From a virus, in the IMG/VR virus record IMGVR_UViG_3300037189_023790, positions 29,665-93,664 of that record: a stretch of 64,000 bases of DNA, one strand, 5' to 3'. Shown here one piece after another: positions 25,265-34,960 of the stretch; the stretch's first letter is position 1; every line of letters starts with the position of its first letter. Below the pieces are notes generated by a model that worked only from the letters and a program-made list of their open reading frames with translations, was not told the DNA's origin and did not search any database. Both the position numbers and the translations under genes were made by a program.

Positions 25265-28200
25265 ATGTCATGTATCAGAATTGACCAGAACTTTCTGGAT
25301 TGGAGTAAAAAATATGGAGCAAAGTTCACTGTAGAACAATATGTAAAACATGGAGATGAGCTACCTTCTCTTTCTGCTTTTGAGAATACAGAGTTTTCAG
25401 TATTATCAGATTCTCAACTACACGAGGAAACCTATCGCTTGTTACCTCAAGGTGTATTTGCTATTGATAATATTAATAACATTGTAGCAGAATTACCAAA
25501 AGAAGCTAAAGCAGCTTTTTTTAATAATGTTCTTTATTTTGGTGAAAATTCAACAAAAAAGGAAATAGCTGAAGAAGCTTTCCACGCTATATTTCAAACT
25601 CTAATTACAGGAGATAGAAAGCAGGAATTTTTAAATATAGGAAAGCAAATTCTTATTAGTAAGCTTGGTAATGCGACAGTTAAAGAGTATATACAAGATT
25701 TACGAAGCAAATATCCAACTACTTATTCACAAATGAGTGATAGAGAAGCTATGGATAGAGCTTATGAAGAAACTATTGCTAATAAATTTGTTAATTGGTA
25801 TTCATATAATCCTGTTACATCTTTAGAACAACAAATTGCAGATTTTCCTATTAAAGCTCTTCCAACAAGTGCTAAGAGTTTACTTGTAAGATTCTTTAAT
25901 TGGATACGCTCACTATTCAATAGTTCGCTAAGAAACAGAACTAAACTTGAACTCTTCTTCAAAGATATAAATGATGGAAAGTTTAGAAAATCAAATATTG
26001 TAAATGAGAATACTGATAAGTTTCCCACAACAAGATTGATTGAATTTCGAGATGAAAATGATAATAAAGTGTTATTGTCAGCACAAGAATCACAAGAAAT
26101 TATAAGAAACATTTCTCAAGTATATCTAAAACTAAAAGATAGTGTAGAAGAATCTGAAGATATTTCTATCAAAAAATCTGAAGTGATGGATATTGTGTTA
26201 AAAGGGATTTATGATAGTCTTCCTAATATCGCTTTAGAAAATTGGAAAAAACTTGCTCCTTTATTGAAAAAAGAAACCTATGATGACTATGAAGAAGTGT
26301 ACACCCCAAATCCTTCTTATAATAACTTAAAAGAAGATGTTATAAAATACCTTAATGACCAGTTTAATGAAAACTTAGATGAACAAGATGATGAAGAATC
26401 TCAGATGCAACTCTGGAGTGATGCTACATCAGCTAATGAAAAAAGTATGGAAGATAGTATGAGCAAATGGTTAAAAGCTTATATTGGAACTACAGGAGAT
26501 TTGGTGTATGATGAATTTAATAATCCTGTATTTATCGCTATAGATTTAGGAGGAGTTTCAAAACAAGTTCCTTTAATTCAAGTGGTTGATACAAACAGAG
26601 TGTATTATGGACTTGCAAGAGCACTTTCTAATTCTCAACATGAAGGAGAGAGACTCAAGAGATTAAAAGATTTCTCTAGTATTGAAGGAAATTCTGCATC
26701 TTCATCTTTCTTTAATAAGATAATGGATGATGTATTGGAAAATCCTACAACAGCATCTAAAGAAGCTTTTAAAGCAAGCATAGATGAGATACATCAACAA
26801 ATTAAAGAGAGTGGATATAAAGACATTGGTTTAATTAATAATTTAGAAGGTGTAAGAGAAGATAGAAAATACATTCTTCAAAGTGTTCTTAAAGGATTTG
26901 ATTTTTGGGTAAGGGATAATTGGGTTAATACAATAGACAGTAAAGATGGAAAACTTTTATCTAAAGTGTTTTCAGCTAACAGTAATTCTGTAGTTAATAA
27001 TCAAATTGGACAATTTAAAGATGGACTTTCTACATTTGCTGCTGCAAGAGAAGAGAAAAAAGTTGTAGCTAAAGGAACAGATATTTCTGCATTAAGTAAT
27101 AAAGATTATGCTTCATTATTTAATCAATACAATGCTTTTGAAAGATTGAAGCGTACTTTTAATTTACAAATATCCAATCATACACTAAAATATATTATAG
27201 CTCAAAGACAAGAATCTACAAAATCTAAAACAGATGAAGAGCTAGCGGCTAAAGAAGAAGCAATAAGAAAATTCTTTCCTGAGTATTATACATTTAAAGA
27301 GTATATTGGAGAATATAATATAGACCCTATCATTTCTTTATTTACTAAAACTTTTCCTCAAATAACTGCTGATGAAATTACCAATTGGAATGAAGCAGGA
27401 ACATCTAAAGATTTAGCTGAAATCAATGCTTATTTTGATGAAGCTCTTATAGAATCTTCTTATAAAAACGCAGAAAATAAAAACATCTACACATATCAAT
27501 ATAAAACTCAGCATTTAGCTTATTTAAACTATTTTATGCATAACCAGAAATGGTGGGAAGATAAAGTTGATGGGGTTACACATGAGTATGCAGATGGAAA
27601 ATTTCTTGAATCCAACAAACCATTTTTTACTGAAAATTATTATGTTAAAAAGTTTGCAGATAAAAATTGGAAAAAGTTCCTTACTAAATTAAAACACATT
27701 TCTATTGATGGTATTAATTTCAATGAAGAAGCTAATACATTTGGAGGAATGACAAATAAAGATTTTAATGTTCTTAGATTGAATTTAGCTTTTAGACAAA
27801 CACAAAGAAAAGAAAATGGTATTACAGTAAGACCTTTATTGGTTGGTGTGTTAGAAGCTAAAAGAACAGCAGATTTTGTTGAGATTATAGATGTTAAAAA
27901 TAAAATTACAAAGATTATAGAAGATGAAAACGGAATTCCTGAAGAAGTAATAGAAACACAAGATTTGTTCATAGAAGGAGTAATGACTCCTGCTACAGAA
28001 AATCTTGTTAAAGATGAAATTAAAAAGGAGTATAACAGAATAAAAGAACAAGCTGCTAAAATAGCAGAAGCTATTGTTACATTAGGAGAAAGTATAATTA
28101 AAACAGATGAAAAAACAGGAGAAAAATATATACTAATTACTAATGCACTTATTTCTTCTAATCCAAGTGTAAAACAAAAGTTTGGAGATGTTTTTGAAGG

Positions 28201-31200
28201 ATTTCATACAGGAAGAGTGCTTCCTAAATACAATGGAGAAGGACAATTTATAGGATTTAATGTAACAAAAGGAAGTCCAAAAGCTTTAGAATTTTCTGAT
28301 GCCCTTAAAGGATTTATGGAAAATAAAGAAACTGAAACAATAAGAAAAAGAGCTTTAGAAAACCCTGATTTAACATTTGCTAATTCTACTATTACCACTG
28401 TAGCTTCACAATATGAATTGTTATACCAAGCACATCTTACAGAGTTAAGAAATCAAGGAATACTTGTAGGAGAACTCCTACCATACAATCCTTATGTTAA
28501 ATATGCTGAACTAAAAGAGTACTTTTTATCCAGTATGTTAAACGCTATCTACATCAATCAATTAATACATGGGGATAATGCCCTATTGTATAAGAATGAT
28601 GGAGTAGATATGAATAAAAGATTTGGGGGTAGAAATGCTGCTATTGTATCTATGAAAACAGGATTTACTAATGCTGCACTTGGAGTTAACACTCCTACAG
28701 CAGAAGTGAGAGTTGTGGTAGGAAATGAAATAGTACAATTATCAGGTGTTGATAATGGAAAGATTGATGCTGCTGATGCTCAAACATGGCAATCAGTAGA
28801 TATGAAAAGAAAATTCCTACATTCTCAAAACAAACTTACAAAACCTGTTGCTGATATTCTTACTAAAATTGAATATGGAGTGGAAGTTTCAAATAAAGAG
28901 CAAGCTTATTTAAAGAAAAATAACATCTATTTCAATGTAGATAAACCTGTTGGATTTGATGGATACATCTATATTAAAACAGGTTCGATGATGCTTACTA
29001 AAGATGTTACGTCTATTTTTACAGGTGTTTTAACAGATAGGGAAGGAAATAAAATCTCAAGAAAAGAGCTTCCTGAGAAATTGGAAGATTATACAGCAGA
29101 ACAAATTGCTACATTATTAGATGAAAAGAACTGGAAACCAATCAAAGGAAGTGAATTTTTACATGGTGTAAGAAAAGCAATGTATGAGCATGGATTTGAT
29201 TTGTATGCTCCTAAATCTACTTCTAAAATGCTTACAGCTAACATGTATAATGCTGACTACACCTCATCTAATATTAAAGAAGATGTTAGAAACAGTATTA
29301 TGAAAATAGATGCAGATTTCTATGGATTACAAATGGAAAACCCTGCTGGAAAATTAAGAATATTTGACCCTTCACAAAATCAGGAAATTGTTGTTAATGA
29401 ATTAGGAAAGCTTGTTATTATAAAAGATGGAAAAACTAAAGTAGAAATAGATTTATTACAGGAATACCAAAATCTTCTTTCTCAAAGAGATAGTGCTGCT
29501 TTTTTACAAGCTACTAAGGAGTTATACGACAGTAAGGGGTTTAGATGGAAAAACTTCTTATCTAAAGCACAAGACACTCTTGCTTCTTCTGGAGCGGATG
29601 TTCAAACTCTTACATTCTATACTCCTGATGCAAATGGAAATAAAGTGTACAATCCTAATATGAGTATCACACTTGAAAAATTTGTCAACCTTTTCTTTTC
29701 ACATTTTTCAAAAGGTGTATTACAACAAAAAGTAGCAGGAGATGCATTAGCTCACGTTTCTTCTTTTGGTTTTAAACCTTTAAAAAGAGTTGTTACATAT
29801 AAGTATACAAATAAAGATGGAGAAACAAGAGATGTATATAGTTGGGAAGTAGTTCAAAGAAACACTGAGGATTGGAAACAACAATTAGATGAAGCTTCTA
29901 TATTAGACTTTAGTGATAATGAAAAGAATTTCATCTATGATGAAACAGATGATTTTGAACAAATTAATTTTGCTACAGAAGATACAGCATTAGTGCAGCG
30001 ACTTAAAGCTTTGGGAGAAGGTGCTTATTTTATAGATGATTTAAGACATAACAAACCAAGATGGAATGTAGATGCTAATGGTGTAGTAAATAAAGACAAA
30101 CCTCACTTGGGAACATTTACAGAAGCAATGCTTCCTACATATAATCCAAAGATTAAAATTACAAATGATAGTAGATGGATGCAAGGAGTGAGAATTCCTT
30201 CACAAGATAAACACTCTGCTGTAAATATTGAATGGGTTGATGCACTTCCTGAATATTATGGAAACACTATTATTACAGCTAAAGAAATTGTACAACTTTC
30301 AGGTAGTGACTTTGACATTGATAAATTGTTCTTAAACAAACCTGAGTTAAAAGAAGATGGAACTAAGTATACAGACACTTGGGAAGATTATGTGGAGTTT
30401 CAAACAAGTGAAAACAAAGCTTTAAAAAGAATTGTTAAAGGAAAAAAGAAAGAGGATGTATTTTATAATAACAAAAAAGAACAAATTAGAATTTTACTTT
30501 CTTTAAGAAAACAATATGAATCTGCTTTTAAAGGATACGTAGAAACCTATGCTTCTTTAGATGTTAAAAAACTTGAAGAAGAAAAAGAAATATTAATAAA
30601 TCAAGTAGATGATTTTATTGAAGAAAGAGAAGAACAACCTTCTACTAAAAAAGGTAGTTATACAAAAAAAATTAAAAAACTTCAAACACAAATTGAAGAT
30701 TTAGAATTTACTATTGAAGAAAAAATAGAACAAGATTTAGAATACAATCCTGAAACAGGAAATCTGTTTGCTAAATTAAAAGATAACAGACTTACTACAT
30801 TATTAAGACTACAGGAACTTGATGAAATCGAACAGGATTTAATTGAGCTTTCTTTAAAAGAATTACAACTTCCTTCTACAGAGCAGGAATATAAAGAGAG
30901 TTATACAAAAAATATAGGAGCTATTAATAATGAAATCTTAGAAATTAGACAACTTGCACTTACAAATGATGAAACCCTTAAAGCTAAATATTTTAATACA
31001 GAGGGAGAACAAATAGAAAAATCTGAATATAAAGATGAAGAAGGGTATTATAAAGTGGAGGCTATTTACAAAACTCCTGCAACACAGGACGAATTAAAAG
31101 AAACACTTGCTAATGACCCTGATTTTAAAAATCTTGATATATTTAATAAAAACTTTGTATATTCAATTCACTCTTGGTTAGCTCAATCACTTTCTCATAA

Positions 31201-34200
31201 AAATACTACAACAGGTAAGAAGAATATTGCTGTATCTGTAAACGCTAACCTACTTGCAATTGCACTGAGAAGGATGAACGTTAACTTTTTATATCCTACA
31301 ATTATTAAATACGGAGAAAAAGAAGTTGGAAATTCTTCTGTTAAGGATTATGTATATGGAGGTAAGAGGTTATTTGATATGATAAGTACCCTTATCTCTG
31401 CTGCTACAGATGAAGCTAAAGACCAACAAAATGCCAAATACAATCTTACTATTCCAAGATTAAATATTATGGTTCCTTTATTATTACAGGGACATAGTAT
31501 GAAAGTTGCTATTGCTGTAGTTAATCATCCAAGTTTGAAAGGATATTTTAATATGCTTTCTACTAAAGAGAACAAAGTGCAGAATGAAGCTGAACAAAAA
31601 AGAAGATATGATAAAGATATAGAAATTCTTGAAAAATTACGTAACGTAATCCCAATTTCAAAGAAAGAGTTTACACAAGAAAATATTATTTCTGATTTAA
31701 AAACCAATATATCAGAAGTAGGAAGAGAAGTAGTAGGAGCAGCTATTAATGCTCTTAAAACAATGGAAGAAATAAATCCTATTATGGATTTTATAAAACT
31801 TAAAAGAGGAATTGGTAAATCTACAGATGATTGGGAAAAGCTTCTCGATTCTTATGCTAAACTGTTTCCTGAAGAAATGCCTTCTGAACCTTATACAGAT
31901 GTACATACTAAGATAAAATATTTTGATGGGCAGTTAACTAATTATGCAAACATTTTATTCAACAATCCTGAAACAGCTTTAGAGACAAAGATGCAGGATT
32001 TATTTGTGCATTATAAACCTGAAACTAAAGAGTTTTATCAGGGAGTAAAGAATGAATTAAAAACTTCTAACAGTAGGAGATTTAAAGAGGTGGTAGATAG
32101 TGAGTTAATGTCTTATTTATATTCTAAGTTGTATTACGATTATCTTGAAACTGTTAATCCTGCTAAACTTTCTATTTACAATGAAGTATATGATAATACT
32201 AAAGTCGTAGTTAATAAAATTAGAGCATTACTTCAATATATTGACAAAAACAAAGGTGATGCAAGTGTAGAGGTGTTTGAGAAAAATACATTCTTAAATA
32301 AAATTAAATTTGGAGCTAACTCTGCTGCAAGAGTGTTAGAGATTCCTACATTCAGTAAGATGAGTGGAAAAGACCAAACTTCTTTAATTGATGGATTTGA
32401 AAGCTTATTCAGAAGTACACTTAATTTAAACATTACAGAAACAATTGATAATGTAGAAGTAACAGTAGATGAAAAGCTTGCAGATGAATTGTTTGCTTAT
32501 TTTGTTGTAAAAGATGGATGGTTATTTAGAAAAGGTAGTTTATCTAAAGCTATCTCTCCTTTCTTCTTTAAAGAGCACTCTGCTGCATTAGAGGACTATC
32601 TAAGTCGTAAATTCTTTAATGAGGAGCAGATGAATGCTGCTGTTATTGATGCTACTACAGCTTTTGCTTTAAATAAGAATAATATGAAATATATTCCTCA
32701 AGCAGAAGACAGTATAGTTATAAACTACAAAGGTGATTCTTATAATATAGTGAGTGTTAGGAATGAAGGAATCACTGTAGATTTGGAACAAGCAACAGCA
32801 TTGTTAAAGAAATCAAATGAAAATAAAAAAGAAGAAGATAAAGAAAGTATTTTTGGATTATTTGCTAAAAACTCACTTCTTCCTTACATTAAAGTTGTAG
32901 ATACAAATCAAGTATTTGCTGCACCTTTGTTTTTGGTAAATGATAAAAAGCTTTATAAATTAGATAGTGTAGGAATGTTAGAACAAGGAGTTAATGGATT
33001 ATTTGGATATAACACTTATAGAGATGTGGAAAATATTCACAATTACAGAAAACAAAGTTTAAGAAAAGCTAGTTATGTTCCTGTAAATTTTGTATCTTTA
33101 GGAGAAAGAAAAACTTTAACAACTTCCCCTAAGAAAATGCAACTTTCTATTTTTGAAAAACCCAAAGAAGGGGTTTCTACTTTAAAAGGTATAAATATAT
33201 TTAGTAAATCTTCAGATTGGTTAGGAAAAGCACTTACAAACCCAACTTATTCAAAATATCAGATTCCTGATAGTAAAGGAAATATGTTTGATGTGGAAAG
33301 TATTTATAAAGCTAATCAAAGTTTAAAAACTGCTCCACAACTTGCTGTTGAAGAAGCTTTGAAATATGATATGAATTTAATGGCTAAATTACAAATTCAG
33401 AAATTCTTAAAATATCCAGAACTTATTCAAGAGATAGATAAAAGAGGAGGTATTGAATTTATTGAAAACTCTTCACATATTGTTGGAACAAAAAACTCAA
33501 GATGGGAAGGTAAAGGATTAGAGAGTAATTTTATTAAAGTGTTAGTAGCAGCTTATAAAAAAGCTAAAGAACAGTTATCTTTATATACAACTTCTAAACA
33601 GGAAAATAGTAGTCTAATCTATTCTCAACTTCCTATTAAAACACAATCAGGAAATATTGTTATTAAATCTGTTTATCAAAAAGCAGGTGTAGAATATGCT
33701 AAATCTATTGATGGAGTATTTAGTTTAAGAGTAGATGGAAAAAATAAACATTTTGGAAATCCTTTTAGTAGTGATAAAAAATTAGTGGAAAAAGATGGAT
33801 TAATTAAAACAAATTCTACTAAAGAAAGTGTTGAAAGATATATTGATTGGGTATTAAATTCTCAAGAAGAAAGAGCACAATGGATTAGAGAAGTATTAAA
33901 ATCAGGTGTTTTAAAAAACAAACCAATTGTATATTATAAAGAATTAGGAGAACCTTCTCATGCTAATGCTTTAGATTATTTAATTAATAAATATGAATTT
34001 GAAACAAAAGAAACTATAGCTGTAAAAGAAACCCCACAATTAAATGAAGAAGTGGAAAATGATGTTAACACTTATGTACTAACTGAAGAAGATTTTACAG
34101 GATTTCTTTCTAATGAGGATGTTGAGTATAATCCATTTGATGATGTTGAAGTAAATAATGATGATTTTAATTCTGATAACAGAAATGATTATTTGTTAGA

Positions 34201-34960
34201 CTATCAAACTGGAAAAGATGATACAAGACCTTTAGCTACTGACCCTACATTAAGGGAAAGAATTTTTAAAGGAAAAGATGTTATTACAATTAAAGAAGCT
34301 TTACAAAATATACAACAAGCTAACAATCCATATTTTAGTTTATTATCTAAAGTTTTATTAACAAAACTTCCTAAAAGAAGTGAAGATATTCCTGTAAAAC
34401 TTATTCCTAAAGTTGGTCTTAGTAAGTCCACAGAAAGAGGATATTATTCTACAGGAATTTTAACAGGAACAGCACCTTATATAGAAATTTCAGAAAAAAT
34501 TACTTTTCCAAAAGGTAATGGAGAATCTACAATTTTACATGAGATTGTACATGCTTTAACATTTGACCAAATTAACAGAGTAGAATCTACTATTTCTCAA
34601 GATTTTGTGAAGCTTTATAATTACGTAAATGCTACAATGAAAGAGGACATTTATGGAATTAAAGATGTTTATGAAATGGCTACAGAAGTGTTTACAAATT
34701 CTGATTTTATCAAATATCTAAAACAATATCCTCCTTCTGAAGGAAAAAAATACAAAAATCTATTTGATGAAATTGTAGCTATTATTTCCAGATGGTTTAC
34801 AGGAACTAATTATACATTATATGATGAGGTAGTAGCTGCAACAACACAAGTTATTGAAGAAAACTTTAATTTAAAGATGAAAAAACAAGTACAACCAGAA
34901 ATCACTTGGGAAGATTTTGGAGGAGATGAAAATATAACTAAAGAATGTCTTATAGGATGA
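25265..34960 (+). CDS. crAss-like virion DNA-dependent RNA polymerase, giant single chain
   Basis: 3231 residues. The diagnostic element is DFDID at 1682-1686 within LSGSDFDIDKLFL: the three Asp ligands of the catalytic Mg2+ in the second double-psi beta-barrel of the crAss-like phage RNA polymerase (phi14:2 gp66 family, related to eukaryotic QDE-1 type polymerases). YIKTGSMMLTKDV (Lys1238, Lys1246) may be in the first barrel. Near the N-terminus, EEAFH (103-107) in a zincin-like context is a degenerate HExxH. Near the C-terminus, HEIVH (3092-3096) with EMATE (3137-3141) looks like an intact zincin. A DUF4326-like segment (HFGNPF near 2827, then KESVERYIDWV) lies between them. It starts one base after the upstream stop. 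The polymerase would enter the cell with the DNA and transcribe phage genes. Confidence 0.88.
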   Translation: MSCIRIDQNFLDWSKKYGAKFTVEQYVKHGDELPSLSAFENTEFSVLSDSQLHEETYRLLPQGVFAIDNINNIVAELPKEAKAAFFNNVLYFGENSTKKEIAEEAFHAIFQTLITGDRKQEFLNIGKQILISKLGNATVKEYIQDLRSKYPTTYSQMSDREAMDRAYEETIANKFVNWYSYNPVTSLEQQIADFPIKALPTSAKSLLVRFFNWIRSLFNSSLRNRTKLELFFKDINDGKFRKSNIVNENTDKFPTTRLIEFRDENDNKVLLSAQESQEIIRNISQVYLKLKDSVEESEDISIKKSEVMDIVLKGIYDSLPNIALENWKKLAPLLKKETYDDYEEVYTPNPSYNNLKEDVIKYLNDQFNENLDEQDDEESQMQLWSDATSANEKSMEDSMSKWLKAYIGTTGDLVYDEFNNPVFIAIDLGGVSKQVPLIQVVDTNRVYYGLARALSNSQHEGERLKRLKDFSSIEGNSASSSFFNKIMDDVLENPTTASKEAFKASIDEIHQQIKESGYKDIGLINNLEGVREDRKYILQSVLKGFDFWVRDNWVNTIDSKDGKLLSKVFSANSNSVVNNQIGQFKDGLSTFAAAREEKKVVAKGTDISALSNKDYASLFNQYNAFERLKRTFNLQISNHTLKYIIAQRQESTKSKTDEELAAKEEAIRKFFPEYYTFKEYIGEYNIDPIISLFTKTFPQITADEITNWNEAGTSKDLAEINAYFDEALIESSYKNAENKNIYTYQYKTQHLAYLNYFMHNQKWWEDKVDGVTHEYADGKFLESNKPFFTENYYVKKFADKNWKKFLTKLKHISIDGINFNEEANTFGGMTNKDFNVLRLNLAFRQTQRKENGITVRPLLVGVLEAKRTADFVEIIDVKNKITKIIEDENGIPEEVIETQDLFIEGVMTPATENLVKDEIKKEYNRIKEQAAKIAEAIVTLGESIIKTDEKTGEKYILITNALISSNPSVKQKFGDVFEGFHTGRVLPKYNGEGQFIGFNVTKGSPKALEFSDALKGFMENKETETIRKRALENPDLTFANSTITTVASQYELLYQAHLTELRNQGILVGELLPYNPYVKYAELKEYFLSSMLNAIYINQLIHGDNALLYKNDGVDMNKRFGGRNAAIVSMKTGFTNAALGVNTPTAEVRVVVGNEIVQLSGVDNGKIDAADAQTWQSVDMKRKFLHSQNKLTKPVADILTKIEYGVEVSNKEQAYLKKNNIYFNVDKPVGFDGYIYIKTGSMMLTKDVTSIFTGVLTDREGNKISRKELPEKLEDYTAEQIATLLDEKNWKPIKGSEFLHGVRKAMYEHGFDLYAPKSTSKMLTANMYNADYTSSNIKEDVRNSIMKIDADFYGLQMENPAGKLRIFDPSQNQEIVVNELGKLVIIKDGKTKVEIDLLQEYQNLLSQRDSAAFLQATKELYDSKGFRWKNFLSKAQDTLASSGADVQTLTFYTPDANGNKVYNPNMSITLEKFVNLFFSHFSKGVLQQKVAGDALAHVSSFGFKPLKRVVTYKYTNKDGETRDVYSWEVVQRNTEDWKQQLDEASILDFSDNEKNFIYDETDDFEQINFATEDTALVQRLKALGEGAYFIDDLRHNKPRWNVDANGVVNKDKPHLGTFTEAMLPTYNPKIKITNDSRWMQGVRIPSQDKHSAVNIEWVDALPEYYGNTIITAKEIVQLSGSDFDIDKLFLNKPELKEDGTKYTDTWEDYVEFQTSENKALKRIVKGKKKEDVFYNNKKEQIRILLSLRKQYESAFKGYVETYASLDVKKLEEEKEILINQVDDFIEEREEQPSTKKGSYTKKIKKLQTQIEDLEFTIEEKIEQDLEYNPETGNLFAKLKDNRLTTLLRLQELDEIEQDLIELSLKELQLPSTEQEYKESYTKNIGAINNEILEIRQLALTNDETLKAKYFNTEGEQIEKSEYKDEEGYYKVEAIYKTPATQDELKETLANDPDFKNLDIFNKNFVYSIHSWLAQSLSHKNTTTGKKNIAVSVNANLLAIALRRMNVNFLYPTIIKYGEKEVGNSSVKDYVYGGKRLFDMISTLISAATDEAKDQQNAKYNLTIPRLNIMVPLLLQGHSMKVAIAVVNHPSLKGYFNMLSTKENKVQNEAEQKRRYDKDIEILEKLRNVIPISKKEFTQENIISDLKTNISEVGREVVGAAINALKTMEEINPIMDFIKLKRGIGKSTDDWEKLLDSYAKLFPEEMPSEPYTDVHTKIKYFDGQLTNYANILFNNPETALETKMQDLFVHYKPETKEFYQGVKNELKTSNSRRFKEVVDSELMSYLYSKLYYDYLETVNPAKLSIYNEVYDNTKVVVNKIRALLQYIDKNKGDASVEVFEKNTFLNKIKFGANSAARVLEIPTFSKMSGKDQTSLIDGFESLFRSTLNLNITETIDNVEVTVDEKLADELFAYFVVKDGWLFRKGSLSKAISPFFFKEHSAALEDYLSRKFFNEEQMNAAVIDATTAFALNKNNMKYIPQAEDSIVINYKGDSYNIVSVRNEGITVDLEQATALLKKSNENKKEEDKESIFGLFAKNSLLPYIKVVDTNQVFAAPLFLVNDKKLYKLDSVGMLEQGVNGLFGYNTYRDVENIHNYRKQSLRKASYVPVNFVSLGERKTLTTSPKKMQLSIFEKPKEGVSTLKGINIFSKSSDWLGKALTNPTYSKYQIPDSKGNMFDVESIYKANQSLKTAPQLAVEEALKYDMNLMAKLQIQKFLKYPELIQEIDKRGGIEFIENSSHIVGTKNSRWEGKGLESNFIKVLVAAYKKAKEQLSLYTTSKQENSSLIYSQLPIKTQSGNIVIKSVYQKAGVEYAKSIDGVFSLRVDGKNKHFGNPFSSDKKLVEKDGLIKTNSTKESVERYIDWVLNSQEERAQWIREVLKSGVLKNKPIVYYKELGEPSHANALDYLINKYEFETKETIAVKETPQLNEEVENDVNTYVLTEEDFTGFLSNEDVEYNPFDDVEVNNDDFNSDNRNDYLLDYQTGKDDTRPLATDPTLRERIFKGKDVITIKEALQNIQQANNPYFSLLSKVLLTKLPKRSEDIPVKLIPKVGLSKSTERGYYSTGILTGTAPYIEISEKITFPKGNGESTILHEIVHALTFDQINRVESTISQDFVKLYNYVNATMKEDIYGIKDVYEMATEVFTNSDFIKYLKQYPPSEGKKYKNLFDEIVAIISRWFTGTNYTLYDEVVAATTQVIEENFNLKMKKQVQPEITWEDFGGDENITKECLIG

